The notes: generated from the letters alone by a model not told the origin. Positions 1 to 8,828 are shown, numbered from the stretch's first letter. The stretch: DNA of 51,684 nt from an uncultured Eubacteriales bacterium (GCA_900546415.1 URCY01000006.1:1-51684), one strand, 5' to 3'. A program made the numbers and translations.

Positions 1-61
1 GGCTCGAACTCGCTACCTCCACCTTGGCAAGGTGGCGCTCTACCAGATGAGCTACACCCGC
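1..61 (-). tRNA. tRNA-Gly (GCC anticodon), 3' part cut by the window edge
   Basis: Read on the minus strand the gene starts GCGGGTGTAGCTCATC, followed by a D-arm, an anticodon stem of CCACC/GGTGG around the loop CTTGCCAAG (anticodon GCC, glycine), a variable region and the GTTCGAGCC T-arm start. The acceptor 3' half lies outside the window. A consensus promoter lies just upstream. Confidence 0.93.
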
Positions 62-74
62 GATTGCGTGGATA

Positions 75-103
75 ATTTTATCATAAGTCTCGGGATTTGT
101 CAA
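75..103 (-). promoter_or_regulatory. sigma-A promoter of the tRNA transcript
   Basis: On the minus strand TTGACA (98-103) and TAAAAT (75-80) are separated by exactly 17 bp and end 14 bases before the tRNA 5' end. Confidence 0.8.
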
Positions 104-211
104 GACTTTTTTTGAATTTTTGCGAATTTTCTGTGTCCGGCCGCAGCCCTTTGCAGCACCGCTGCGCAGACGCTCCGGACGCGCCCGGCGGCAGAAGCCA
201 GGGCAAGCGGC

Positions 212-1339
212 CTATTCCTCCGTGCTCTCCGACGGCTCGGGGTTCGCCGGGAAGTCCTCCTGCTGCCATTCATAGCCCTCGGCCAGCAGCTCGCCCACCG
301 TCAGCAGCGTCAGCTCCTTCTCCCCACGCTCCACGCTGCGCATCAGGTCAACGTAATAATACACGCCGTCCAGACACACCAGATTCCACATATGCTCCGT
401 GCCGCCGCGCGTGCCCTCGACCCAGTAACACTCCACCCCGACCAGTGAGCACTCGGCATAAAACACCGACGCAAAGGACAGACTGTTCGCCTTTCCCTCA
501 CAGAGCAGGCTGTAGGCCGGCATGGTCGGCATCTCGTCGGAGACGGTATAGGCAAAGCGCGTGGTCAGAAACCGCACCAGCCGCGCCGCGCGCTCCTGCT
601 CCGTGCCCTTCTTACCGACGTAATTCGCCGCCGAGGTGAAGATCGTGTCGGTCTCGCTCTGATAGGTGCGCAGAACGTCGCGCCCGGCCGGATAAGTAAA
701 GTGCAGCTCGAGAATGCGCGTCTCGCCCGTGTCGGGATAGACCTGCGCGTCGGTCTGCGGGATGGCCGCGACCTGATCGGGGTGCTCGATGCAGTAGCGC
801 CGGACATACTGCTCATAATCCGTGTCCTGATAATCCCGGATGCGCAGAGTCAGCGCCGTCTCCGACGCGGCCAGCGCCCGCTGCACACGCAGCTCGGCCG
901 CCTCGCTGCCGTTGACGGTGATGATCGCGTTGATCTCCTTCTCCGAACGGCGGAACACCAGAGACAGCTCGATCGTTCCGGATTTCGCGTCGCCGCTCAG
1001 CTCCGCGTCGGCATAGTCCACCGCGAAGGCGCCGATGGGATCCTCCGCAGTGACGTAGCGCAGCGTCTCCTGCAGGTCGGCGTTGATGTCGCCGTCATAG
1101 CCGCGCACGGTCAGTGTGCTGCGCTCCGTCCAATTGCGGATGCACGAGAGCACCGCGCCGCGCAGCTCGTTCCGGTTGCCCACAACGACCAGCTCGTCGG
1201 CCGGCTCGGTCTGCTGCGTAGGGAGCGGCTGCTCCTGATGCGTCCCGACGGAGAGATATTCATCTTTCACCCATTGCCCGCAGGCCGACAGACTGACCAG
1301 CAGCGCAGTCAGCACCGCCAGGGCGGCAAAACGCTTCAT
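212..1339 (-). CDS. Transglutaminase-like lipoprotein, probably catalytically degenerate
   Basis: 375-residue predicted lipoprotein. A short positive N-terminus and hydrophobic stretch end in the lipobox LSAC, so the mature protein should be anchored outside the membrane. The last ~150 residues have the order of a transglutaminase/protease-like domain: a helical stretch, a region matching the nucleophile helix, then EHMWN with the His and YYVDL with the Asp of the C-H-D triad. The nucleophile position normally reads G-x-C-x-x-(F/Y)-A; here it reads GKANSLSFA with no Cys, so only two of the three catalytic residues are visible. The middle of the protein resembles no family I can name. The ribosome-binding site is AAGGGGG before ATG. 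It lies 28 bp after the YitT gene on the same strand and is probably its operon partner. The role is unknown; peptide or wall binding is a guess. Confidence 0.75.
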   Translation of the reverse strand: MKRFAALAVLTALLVSLSACGQWVKDEYLSVGTHQEQPLPTQQTEPADELVVVGNRNELRGAVLSCIRNWTERSTLTVRGYDGDINADLQETLRYVTAEDPIGAFAVDYADAELSGDAKSGTIELSLVFRRSEKEINAIITVNGSEAAELRVQRALAASETALTLRIRDYQDTDYEQYVRRYCIEHPDQVAAIPQTDAQVYPDTGETRILELHFTYPAGRDVLRTYQSETDTIFTSAANYVGKKGTEQERAARLVRFLTTRFAYTVSDEMPTMPAYSLLCEGKANSLSFASVFYAECSLVGVECYWVEGTRGGTEHMWNLVCLDGVYYYVDLMRSVERGEKELTLLTVGELLAEGYEWQQEDFPANPEPSESTEE

Positions 1340-1367
1340 TGTGCAGCCCCCTTTCGCTCACCGTTGA

Positions 1368-2243
1368 TCACAGCTCGTAGCGGTCATAGCGCTTGAAGCC
1401 GTCGCCGAGCACCTGCCGCGCATCCTGCAAAATGATGAACGCGCTCGGGTCGATGGAGATGACCAGCTCCTTCAGCTCCGCGAGCTGCTGGCGCTTGACG
1501 GCGCTGAGCAGGACGTATTTGTCCTTGCGGCAGTAGAAGCCCTGCCCCTGCAAAAGCGTCACGCCGCGGTCGAGCGTGCCGTCGATCGCCGCCGCAATGT
1601 CTTCATACTGATCAGAAATAATCAGCGCGACCTTTGCGTAGTCCATGCTGTAGACGACCTTGTCCACCATCACGGACGAGAGATACAGCGTGATGGCGCT
1701 GTAAAGCGTGTTGGTAAACTCGCCGTAGACGAGGCCGGTGGCAACCGCCGTGCAAAGATCCATGATCAGAATGATCTTGCCGATCGGGAAATTACGGAAG
1801 CGCAGCTTGAGCAGCCGCGCGACGATGTCGACACCGCCGGTGGAGGCACCCGCGACAAAGACGATCCCGAGCCCCGCGCCGACACACACGCCGCCGATGA
1901 GCGCGGCCAGCAGCGGATCCATCGTCGGAACGGGGATGATGCGGGCAAAAAGGTCAAAGCAGACGGAGGTGACCGCCATGCCGAGCAGCGAGCCGAAGAA
2001 GAAGCCCTTGCCGATCGCCTTATAGCCGCAGAAGAACAGCGGGATATTGATGAGCGCAGACAGCACGCCGACGGTCAGCCATTTGGTGTCGAAGGCATAG
2101 ACGATCAGCATCGCAATGCCCGAAACGCCGCCGCAGTTGATGCCGCACGGCTCAAGGAACAGGTCAAAGCCCAGTGCGAACATTGCGCTGCCGACGGTGA
2201 TCATCAGCACGTTTTTGAGAACCTGCAAGTTTTTCTTTTTCAT
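1368..2243 (-). CDS. YitT family membrane protein (DUF161 + DUF2179)
   Basis: 291 residues from the ATG that gives MKKKNLQVLK; the frame is open further upstream but that part is antisense to the end of parC. Five to six hydrophobic segments fill the first ~190 residues, with the Gly-rich GGVSGIAM and ASTGGVDI stretches typical of YitT proteins. A soluble C-terminal DUF2179 domain follows (roughly residues 210-290, containing RGVTLLQGQG and YVLLSAVKR). The family is widespread in Firmicutes and its transport or sensing role is not established. The start lies 4 bp after the parC stop, so it is probably translated from the parC transcript, followed by the transglutaminase-like lipoprotein gene. 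Confidence 0.9.
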   Translation of the reverse strand: MKKKNLQVLKNVLMITVGSAMFALGFDLFLEPCGINCGGVSGIAMLIVYAFDTKWLTVGVLSALINIPLFFCGYKAIGKGFFFGSLLGMAVTSVCFDLFARIIPVPTMDPLLAALIGGVCVGAGLGIVFVAGASTGGVDIVARLLKLRFRNFPIGKIILIMDLCTAVATGLVYGEFTNTLYSAITLYLSSVMVDKVVYSMDYAKVALIISDQYEDIAAAIDGTLDRGVTLLQGQGFYCRKDKYVLLSAVKRQQLAELKELVISIDPSAFIILQDARQVLGDGFKRYDRYEL

Positions 2244-2247
2244 CCGT

Positions 2248-4488
2248 TCACAGCTCCAATTCCATCTGTTTTTCCTCCGCATCCTCCGGACGCAGCAGCG
2301 CACCGGCGGCCGGGAGCGTGCGGGTTCGATAGCGCGCGGCGTTGACGATGCCGCTCCTCTCCAGCTCAACGGCGCGGCAGAGCGACGCCTTGCGCTTGAG
2401 CGTCAGGACGGCGACGCCCTGCGTGGCGCGGGTCGTCTTGGCGGCAAGCTGCGCCGTTGAGAAGACCAGCGCGCGTCCCTCCGTGGAATACAGCGCGAGC
2501 TGCACGTCCTCGGTCAGGCGGAAAAGCGCCTTGAGCGGGCTTTTGTCGCTGTAAGCGCCGGTCAGCTTGCGGCGGTTGGATTTGGTCTGATAGGCCGCAA
2601 GCTCGACCTTGGCGACCTTTCCGTTTTCAAACACGAAGAGCACGCTGCCGCTGTAATCCCCGGGCATACAGAGCGCGAAGAAATTCTCGCCCTCGTCAAA
2701 GCCCAGCTTGCCGGGCAGATAGTCGCCCAGCGCCGAGGCCTTGGTGTCCTCAAAATCGGCGCAGCGCGCCTTGTAGACCTGGCAGCGGTCGGAGAACACC
2801 ATCAGCTCCGCCGCATTCGTCGTCTCGCAGGAGAACAGCAGGCTGTCGCCCTCCTTGAACTTCTGCTCGTCGGCCATGCGCAGGGATTTCGGCGTGATTT
2901 TTTTGAAATAACCCTCGCGGGAGACGAAAACCGAGACCGGATAGTCCGGCGTCTCCGGCTCGTCGTCCGGCTCGTAGCTGACGGAGTCATAGAGGATGCC
3001 GGTGCGGCGCGGCTCGCCGTATTTCTCGGCGATCGCGTTCAGCTCCTTGACGATCACGCCGCGCAGCTTCTTCTCGCTTTGCAGCAGGTCGTCCAGCTCG
3101 GCGATCTCCCGCTCCAGCTCCTCGACCTCCTGCGTGCGCCGCAGGATATACTCGCGGTTGATGTTGCGCAGCTTGATGTCCGCGACGAACTCGGCCTGCT
3201 GACGGTCGATGCCGAAGCCGATCATCAGGTTGGGCACGACCTCGCTCTCAAGCTCCGTCTCGCGGATGATGGCAATGGCCTTGTCGATGTCGAGCAGGAT
3301 GCGCCGCAGACCCTTGAGCAGATGCAGCTTCTCCTGCTTCTTCTGCCGTTGGAAGAACACGCGCCGCCGCACGCATTCCGTGCGCCACGCCGTCCACTCC
3401 TCCAGAATCTCGCGCACGCCCATCACGCGCGGCATTCCGGCGATGAGCAGGTTGAAGTTGCAGCCGAAGCTGTCCATCAGCGGGGTCGCGCGCATGAGCT
3501 TCTGCATGAGCTTCTCGGGGTCGACGCCGCGCTTGAGGTCGATCGTCAGCTTCAGGCCGGACAGGTCGGTCTCGTCGCGCATGTCGCTGATCTCGCGCAC
3601 CTTGCCGGCCTTGATCAGCTCGGAGACCTTGTCGATGATCGCCTCGGTCGTGGTCGTATAGGGGATCTCGTAAATTTCGATCAGGTTGCCCTCTTTGACG
3701 TAGCGCCAGCGCGCGCGCAGGCGCACGCTGCCCCGGCCGGTGCTGTAGATGCGCTCCATCTCGGCCGCGTCATAGAGGATCTCGCCGCCGGTGGAGAAAT
3801 CCGGCGCGGGCAGGTATTCCATCAGGTCGCAGTCGGGGTTTCGGATCCATGCCGCCGTCGCGGCGCAGACCTCGCGCAGGTTGAAGCTGCAAATGTTGCT
3901 CGCCATGCCGACCGCGATGCCCATGTTCGCCGAGACGAGCACATTCGGGAAGGCCGTCGGCAGAAGCGTCGGCTCGAGCATCGTGTTGTCGTAGTTGTCG
4001 ACAAAATCCACGGTCTGGCAGTCGATCTCACGGAATATCTCGTTGCAGATCGGCTCGAGCTTGGCCTCGGTGTAGCGGCTGGCGGCGTAGGCCATGTCGC
4101 GCGAATACACCTTGCCGAAGTTGCCCTTGGAATCGACGAAGGGCACGAGCAGCGCCCCGTTTCCGCGCGCAAGGCGCACCATCGTCTCGTAGATCGCGGC
4201 GTCGCCGTGCGGGTTCAGGCGCATCGTCTGCCCGACGATGTTCGCCGATTTCGTGCGTCCGCCGGTCAGCAGCCCCATTTTGTACATCGTGTAGAGCAGC
4301 TTGCGGTGCGAGGGCTTGAAGCCGTCGATCTCCGGGATCGCGCGCGAGACGATGACGCTCATGGCGTAGGGCATATAGTTGACGGTCAGGGTGTCCGTGA
4401 TCGGCTGCTCAAGCACCTCGGCGTGCAGCCCCTCGACCTGTAAATCGTCTGTTTTTTTGTGTTCCGGTTCCTTTTTCTTCCGTGCCAT
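2248..4488 (-). CDS. parC: DNA topoisomerase IV / gyrase-like subunit A (ParC type)
   Basis: 746-residue type IIA topoisomerase A subunit. It should cleave and rejoin DNA, with decatenation as the probable main role, together with an ATPase B subunit not encoded here. The N-terminal winged-helix part contains RAIPEIDGFKPSHRK and HGDAAIYETMVRLA; the catalytic Tyr is Tyr139 in AASRYTEAKLEPI. A long coiled-coil region (about residues 380-480) and a beta-pinwheel-like C-terminal domain follow. At ~750 residues it is shorter than a typical GyrA. The quinolone-pocket Ser (GyrA Ser83 in E. coli) is Ala97 here. There is no parE beside it, although the two are paired in many Firmicutes. It has its own promoter and appears to be first in a parC - yitT - lipoprotein operon. 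Confidence 0.92.
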   Translation of the reverse strand: MARKKKEPEHKKTDDLQVEGLHAEVLEQPITDTLTVNYMPYAMSVIVSRAIPEIDGFKPSHRKLLYTMYKMGLLTGGRTKSANIVGQTMRLNPHGDAAIYETMVRLARGNGALLVPFVDSKGNFGKVYSRDMAYAASRYTEAKLEPICNEIFREIDCQTVDFVDNYDNTMLEPTLLPTAFPNVLVSANMGIAVGMASNICSFNLREVCAATAAWIRNPDCDLMEYLPAPDFSTGGEILYDAAEMERIYSTGRGSVRLRARWRYVKEGNLIEIYEIPYTTTTEAIIDKVSELIKAGKVREISDMRDETDLSGLKLTIDLKRGVDPEKLMQKLMRATPLMDSFGCNFNLLIAGMPRVMGVREILEEWTAWRTECVRRRVFFQRQKKQEKLHLLKGLRRILLDIDKAIAIIRETELESEVVPNLMIGFGIDRQQAEFVADIKLRNINREYILRRTQEVEELEREIAELDDLLQSEKKLRGVIVKELNAIAEKYGEPRRTGILYDSVSYEPDDEPETPDYPVSVFVSREGYFKKITPKSLRMADEQKFKEGDSLLFSCETTNAAELMVFSDRCQVYKARCADFEDTKASALGDYLPGKLGFDEGENFFALCMPGDYSGSVLFVFENGKVAKVELAAYQTKSNRRKLTGAYSDKSPLKALFRLTEDVQLALYSTEGRALVFSTAQLAAKTTRATQGVAVLTLKRKASLCRAVELERSGIVNAARYRTRTLPAAGALLRPEDAEEKQMELEL

Positions 4489-4523
4489 AGCTTGTTAACC
4501 TCTCAAATGCCTATATGGTATAG

Positions 4524-4552
4524 ATTATACCAATTTCCAGAAAAAAAGTCAA
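4524..4552 (-). promoter_or_regulatory. sigma-A promoter of parC
   Basis: Minus strand TTGACT (4547-4552), a 17-bp spacer ending in TGG, then TATAAT (4524-4529). It lies about 35 bp before the parC ATG. Confidence 0.85.
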
Positions 4553-4570
4553 GAAACCGACGTCCGGGGC

Positions 4571-4605
4571 GCAAAAGAAGCAGCCCGTCTTTCCAAGACG
4601 GGCTG
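4571..4605 (-). terminator. Rho-independent terminator of fprA
   Basis: Ten-bp perfect stem CAGCCCGTCT/AGACGGGCTG (4581-4590 with 4596-4605), loop of 5, followed on the minus strand by CTTCTTTTG. It sits 25 bp after the fprA stop and separates fprA from the parC promoter. Confidence 0.88.
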
Positions 4606-4629
4606 CACAGACTTCTTTATTCGTTCCGA

Positions 4630-5835
4630 TCAGGCATTCACGGAAGCCGCAAGGGTCTCGGCCAGCGCGGTGAGCTGCGGGAGCTGCGCCTCCGTCAGCG
4701 CCGAGCGCAGCGAGACGGTCTCGTCGAGCAGCGTCGTCTCGGGCAGCGCCGCAAGGAGCTGGCGCATCTGCTTCCCTGCCGTTGCGGCCCAGGAGCCGTT
4801 GTCGAGCACGGCGACGGTGCGGCGGCGCAGGTTGTGCGCGACGAGGTCGTGCAGCAGATCCTCCATTTTGACAAAGATCCCGGCGTTATAGGTCGGCGCG
4901 GCAAGGACCAGATGGCTGTAACGGAAGGCGGCGGCGATGATCTCGCTGGCTGCGGTGACGGAGACGTCGAAAACGGTCGTTTTCACGCCGCGCTCCCGCA
5001 GCATCACGGCCAGCAGGTCGGCGGCATTGGCCGTGTTGCCGTAGATCGAGGCATAGGCGATCGCGACGCCCCGCTCCTCCGGCGTGTAGGTGCTCCAGCG
5101 CTGATATTTTTCGACAAAGCGATCAAAATCACGCCGCCAGACGAAGCCGTGCAGCGGGCAGACCGTGTTGAGCGGGACGCCCGTAGCCTTTTTCAGCAGC
5201 GCCTGAACCTGATTGCCGTATTTGCCGACGATGTTGCAGTAATAGCGCCGCGCCTCGTCAAGATAATCGCGGAAGAAATCGACCTCGTCGGCGAAGAGCG
5301 CGCCGTTCAGCGCGCCGAAGCAGCCGAAGGCGTCGGCGGAGAACAGAATGCCGTCCGTCTTGTCATAGGTCAGCGTGACCTCCGGCCAATGCACCATCGG
5401 CGCAGCGAGGAAGGTCAGCTCGTGGCGGCCGGTGCGCAGCACGTCGCCCTCCCTGACCGTGTGCAGCGGATTGCGGACGGGCACGCCGCCCTGAAACTGC
5501 GCGATCATGGCCGCAATGCGGTCGGTGCAGACGAGGGTCGTCTCCGGATGGCGCAGCAGCAGCTCGGCAAGCGTGCCGCTGTGATCCGGCTCCATGTGCT
5601 GCACGATGAGATAATCCAGCGGACGTCCGTTCAGGCCGTGCGCCACGTTTTCAAAGAAGACCTTGCCGACCGAGGGGTCGACCGTGTCAAGCAGGACGGT
5701 TTTTTCGTCCAGCAGCAGATAGGAATTGTAGGAAATGCCGTCCGGAACGGCATAGACGCCCTCAAACAGCGCCAGACGGCGGTCGTTGCCGCCGACCCAG
5801 AGCAGGTCGTCCTGAACCTTGCGAATGCAATACAT
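4630..5835 (-). CDS. fprA: FprA family flavodiiron protein (A-type flavoprotein)
   Basis: 401-residue cytoplasmic flavodiiron protein that reduces O2 (to water) and/or NO, protecting anaerobes. The N-terminal metallo-beta-lactamase-like domain carries the diiron ligands His80, Glu82 and Asp84 in QHMEPDHSG, His149 (MVHWPE), Asp168 (FSADAFG) and His229 (CPLHGF). The C-terminal flavodoxin domain from about residue 255 has the FMN phosphate loop YASIYGNTAN and APTYNAG. There is no extra rubredoxin or reductase domain, so an external electron donor is needed. The start MYCIRKVQDD is chosen because GGGAGGG sits 5 bases upstream; the frame is open further 5' but overlaps the pfp terminator. Hairpins lie on both sides, so it is probably monocistronic. 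Confidence 0.95.
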   Translation of the reverse strand: MYCIRKVQDDLLWVGGNDRRLALFEGVYAVPDGISYNSYLLLDEKTVLLDTVDPSVGKVFFENVAHGLNGRPLDYLIVQHMEPDHSGTLAELLLRHPETTLVCTDRIAAMIAQFQGGVPVRNPLHTVREGDVLRTGRHELTFLAAPMVHWPEVTLTYDKTDGILFSADAFGCFGALNGALFADEVDFFRDYLDEARRYYCNIVGKYGNQVQALLKKATGVPLNTVCPLHGFVWRRDFDRFVEKYQRWSTYTPEERGVAIAYASIYGNTANAADLLAVMLRERGVKTTVFDVSVTAASEIIAAAFRYSHLVLAAPTYNAGIFVKMEDLLHDLVAHNLRRRTVAVLDNGSWAATAGKQMRQLLAALPETTLLDETVSLRSALTEAQLPQLTALAETLAASVNA

Positions 5836-5848
5836 AAAAACCCTCCCG

Positions 5849-5884
5849 AAAAATGCGGGGCAGACATTTATTTGCCTGCCCCGC
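5849..5884 (-). terminator. Rho-independent terminator of the phosphofructokinase gene
   Basis: Stem GCGGGGCAG (5855-5863) with CTGCCCCGC (5876-5884), followed on the minus strand by ATTTTTC. It starts 12 bp after the stop of the upstream gene and runs into the fprA ribosome-binding site. Confidence 0.78.
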
Positions 5885-5896
5885 GTGGTAATTTGA

Positions 5897-7138
5897 TTAC
5901 ACGAAATATCTCTTGAGCTGCGCGAAGCGCGGCAGACCGTCCTCGAACGGCATATTCGCATCGCCCTGGATCAGCGGCGCGCAGTAGTCGACGAAGTCCT
6001 TCGTGACGTTGTTGCCCTCTGCGTTGATCCACGAGGCGGGCACCTTCTGCTCGAAGTTTGCGACCTTTTCGAGGTCGAACAGCTCATAGTGGCAGACGTA
6101 GCCGTTCTCACGCTCGCAGCGGAAGCCGACCATCTTGCCGGATTCGCCCGCGATCGCGCTCTCGACGGCGACCTTGCCGGAGTTGAAGCTCTCCTCGATG
6201 TCGCGGCCGGAGGCGCAGTGCGCCGCGCAGCGCTGGAGCAGAGAAAGCTCGATGCCGCGCACCTTGGCGCCGGTCGCGGCCTTGACGATGCCGGCCAGAC
6301 GGGCGGCCAGACCGCCGAGCTGCGCATGGCCGAAGCCGTCGGTGCCGGAGGTCTTCGCCTCGGAGACGAAGGTGCCGTCTGCGTAGTGCACGCCCTCGGA
6401 GACGGCGATCAGGCACTCGCCCTTGCGCTTATAGACGGCGATCACGTCGTCGAGGAACTGATCCATGCTGAAGTCGCGCTCCGGCAGATAGATCAGATCC
6501 GGGCCGTCGCCCTTTTCTGCGGCGAGGGACGCGGCGGCGGTGAGCCAGCCGGCGTGACGGCCCATGCACTCGACGATCGTGATCATGCCGGTGTCATAGA
6601 CCTGGCAGTCGCGGCTGACCTCCATGATGGAGGTGGCGATGTACTTCGCTGCCGAGGAGAAGCCGGGGCAGTGATCCGTGCCGAACAGGTCGTTGTCGAT
6701 CGTCTTCGGCACGCCGAACACGCGGCACTCATAGCCGACGGACTTCAGATAGCGGTTGACCTTGTTGCAGGTGTCCATCGAGTCGTTGCCGCCGTTATAG
6801 AAGAAATAGCGGACGTTGTATTTTTTGAAAACCTCGAGAATGCGCTTATAGTCGGTGTCGTCGGCCTCGGGATCGGCGATCTTATAGCGGCAGGAGCCGA
6901 GGGCGGACGACGGCGTGTGCAGCAGCAGCTCCAGCTCGGCCGGGTCTTCCTTGCTCATATCCATCAGGCGCTCGTCGAGCACGCCCTTGATGCCGTGGAA
7001 GGCACCGTAGACCTCCGTGATGCAGTCGGCCGCAAGGGCGGTCTTGATGACGCCGTAGGCGCTCGCATTGATGACGGCGGACGGGCCGCCGGACTGGCCG
7101 ATCACGGCAGCGCCGACCAAAGCTTTGTTTTCAGACAT
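5897..7138 (-). CDS. pfp: Pyrophosphate-dependent 6-phosphofructokinase
   Basis: 413-residue phosphofructokinase that phosphorylates fructose 6-phosphate in glycolysis. The N-terminal phosphate-binding loop is IGQSGGPSAVINAS. The motif NGGNDSMDT replaces the GGDGS of ATP enzymes, and the catalytic loop reads PKTIDND with Lys where ATP enzymes have Gly. Both changes are the known signatures of the PPi-using class. MGRHAGWLTAAASLA and the sugar-phosphate-binding PERDF follow. The start has AGGAGG a few bases upstream and a consensus promoter 55-83 bp upstream. It is divergent from the polysaccharide co-polymerase gene. PPi dependence is inferred from motifs; the reaction may then be reversible. 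Confidence 0.92.
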   Translation of the reverse strand: MSENKALVGAAVIGQSGGPSAVINASAYGVIKTALAADCITEVYGAFHGIKGVLDERLMDMSKEDPAELELLLHTPSSALGSCRYKIADPEADDTDYKRILEVFKKYNVRYFFYNGGNDSMDTCNKVNRYLKSVGYECRVFGVPKTIDNDLFGTDHCPGFSSAAKYIATSIMEVSRDCQVYDTGMITIVECMGRHAGWLTAAASLAAEKGDGPDLIYLPERDFSMDQFLDDVIAVYKRKGECLIAVSEGVHYADGTFVSEAKTSGTDGFGHAQLGGLAARLAGIVKAATGAKVRGIELSLLQRCAAHCASGRDIEESFNSGKVAVESAIAGESGKMVGFRCERENGYVCHYELFDLEKVANFEQKVPASWINAEGNNVTKDFVDYCAPLIQGDANMPFEDGLPRFAQLKRYFV

Positions 7139-7192
7139 AATTTCTGTTCCTCCTTGACGAGACTTCGCGGTTTTTCCGTTTGATCGCGAGCT

Positions 7193-7221
7193 ATTATACC
7201 ATAGCTGCGGATTGATTGCAA
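7193..7221 (-). promoter_or_regulatory. sigma-A promoter of pfp
   Basis: Minus strand TTGCAA (7216-7221), a 17-bp spacer ending in TGG, then TATAAT (7193-7198). Confidence 0.85.
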
Positions 7222-7253
7222 GGAATTTTGTTGCCGTTCGGCAGAAAATCCGG

Positions 7254-7285
7254 TTGCTTTTTTCCCATATGCATGTTAATATAAT
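7254..7285 (+). promoter_or_regulatory. Candidate promoter of the co-polymerase/kinase pair
   Basis: TTGCTT (7254-7259), then TAATAT at 17 bp or TATAAT (7280-7285) at 20 bp, in an AT-rich patch. It faces away from the pfp promoter, so the 7.2-7.3 kb gap holds divergent promoters. The leader to the TTG start is about 80 bases. Confidence 0.5.
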
Positions 7286-7369
7286 ATAGATTAACGCTTT
7301 TATGGGGAAGCTCCGCCGAATGCCTCAGAATGTTGCGGTCGGGCCTCCCTGCCTCTGGGGGAGAAAACA

Positions 7370-8071
7370 TTGGGCAAAACAGATATTTCCTTGCTGGACA
7401 TCATGCTGAAGGTCAAAAAGCACCTGATCTGGATCATCGTGGCCGCGCTGCTCGGCGGCGCAGGCGCATACGCGGTGTCCACATGGCTGATGACTCCGGT
7501 CTACACGGCCGACGCCTCGATGTGCGTCATTGCAGGCAAGCGCGAAAGCTCCACGCTGACGACAAGCGAGCTGGCAGCCGATAACAGCCTCGCAAACACC
7601 TACTGCGTCCTGATGACCAGCCAGCCCGTGATGGAGCAGGTCAGCGAAAAGCTGAACGGCCGCCTGTCAACCTCCGCGCTGACGGGCATGGTTCAGACGA
7701 ACGTGGCCAACGACGCGCAGATCATTTATTTGCAGGTGAAAAGCTCCGATCCGCAGCTCTCGGTCGACATTGCCGAGGCCGTGCTCGAGGTCGCGCCCGA
7801 GGTCGTGCCCGCGCTGGCCGGCGGCGGCAAGGTCAAGGCCGTCAACCATGCGCTCGGTGCGCCCAAGACCGCCCCGAGCACCCGCGGCAACGTCGTTTTG
7901 GGCATCTTCATCGGCGCGGTGGCGGCCTTCGCGCTGATCGTTGTGGCCGCGCTGTTCGACACGACGCTCTGGCGCGAGGAGGATCTCGAACGCGCCTTCC
8001 AGTACCCCGTGCTTGGCTGTATCCCGTCCATGACCGAGGGCGAGGGCAAGACGCCGCGCAAGAAAGGATAA
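7370..8071 (+). CDS. Polysaccharide co-polymerase / tyrosine kinase adaptor (Wzz/YveK-like)
   Basis: 233 residues starting at TTG (MGKTDISLLD) with GGGGGAGA upstream. Two membrane segments (about residues 20-40 and 175-195) flank an extracytoplasmic loop, the usual topology of Wzz/CapA chain-length regulators. The short cytoplasmic tail after TM2 (about residues 196-233) fits the Firmicute role of activating a separate cytoplasmic BY-kinase. The loop is short and lacks the long coiled coil of enterobacterial Wzz. The kinase gene follows after 6 bp. No glycosyltransferase, flippase or polymerase genes are nearby, so the polysaccharide it controls is encoded elsewhere. Confidence 0.88.
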   Translation: MGKTDISLLDIMLKVKKHLIWIIVAALLGGAGAYAVSTWLMTPVYTADASMCVIAGKRESSTLTTSELAADNSLANTYCVLMTSQPVMEQVSEKLNGRLSTSALTGMVQTNVANDAQIIYLQVKSSDPQLSVDIAEAVLEVAPEVVPALAGGGKVKAVNHALGAPKTAPSTRGNVVLGIFIGAVAAFALIVVAALFDTTLWREEDLERAFQYPVLGCIPSMTEGEGKTPRKKG

Positions 8072-8077
8072 TCGCAG

Positions 8078-8821
8078 ATGCTGTTCAAAAAAAGGAAAAA
8101 GAAAACCAACACGCCGAATCCGGTCAAGCCGCGTCTGAACGAAACCAGCTCCTTTGCCGTCAAGGAGGCCTACAACGCGATCCGAACCAAACTGATGTTC
8201 TCCGGCAAGGGGGAGACCTGCCCGGTTTTCGCCGTGACGAGCGCTCTGGCGGGCGACGGCAAATCGACCAACGCCGTCAGCATCGCGGTCTCCTTTGCTC
8301 TCGCAGGGCAGCGCGTGCTGCTCATCGACGCGGATATGCGCAAGCCCTGCATCCACCGTTATTTCAACATGGAGTCGCGCGGCGGTCTGAGCGAAATTCT
8401 GGCCGGACTCACCAGCGAGGTCAAGGTGCGCGCCACGGACTGCAAAAACCTGAGCGTTCTGACGGCCGGTCAGCTCCCACCGAACCCGGCCGAGCTTCTG
8501 GCCACGACCCAGATGGACGCTCTGCTGGAATACGTTCGCAAGTATTTTGATTATGTCATCATCGACACGCCGCCGATCAACATCGTCTCCGACGCAGCCG
8601 TGTTCGCCGAAAAGATCACCGGCTATATCGTCGTTACGCAGAGCGGCAAGAACCAGCTGCGCGACGTGTCCGACGCCGTGCAATACCTGAAGGAGATGAA
8701 CGGCAACATCTCCGGCTTTGTGCTCAACGACCCAAACAACCGCGTCGACTCGCACTATTCGCACCGTTACAGCCGGTATTACCGCTATGGCAGCTATCGC
8801 TACGGAGAGAACGAAAAATAG
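8078..8821 (+). CDS. Tyrosine-protein kinase, CpsD/CapB family (BY-kinase)
   Basis: 247-residue cytoplasmic P-loop kinase of the bacterial tyrosine kinase family. Walker A is SALAGDGKST, Walker A' is LLIDADMRKP and Walker B is VIIDTPP. The C-terminus is a Tyr cluster (HRYSRYYRYGSYRYG), the usual autophosphorylation tail. The co-polymerase encoded 6 bp upstream is its expected membrane activator, and together they would set the length or export of a surface polysaccharide. The stop lies 7 bp before a 159-bp palindromic element, which could form a strong hairpin at the 3' end of this transcript. Confidence 0.94.
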   Translation: MLFKKRKKKTNTPNPVKPRLNETSSFAVKEAYNAIRTKLMFSGKGETCPVFAVTSALAGDGKSTNAVSIAVSFALAGQRVLLIDADMRKPCIHRYFNMESRGGLSEILAGLTSEVKVRATDCKNLSVLTAGQLPPNPAELLATTQMDALLEYVRKYFDYVIIDTPPINIVSDAAVFAEKITGYIVVTQSGKNQLRDVSDAVQYLKEMNGNISGFVLNDPNNRVDSHYSHRYSRYYRYGSYRYGENEK

Positions 8822-8828
8822 TTTTTAG

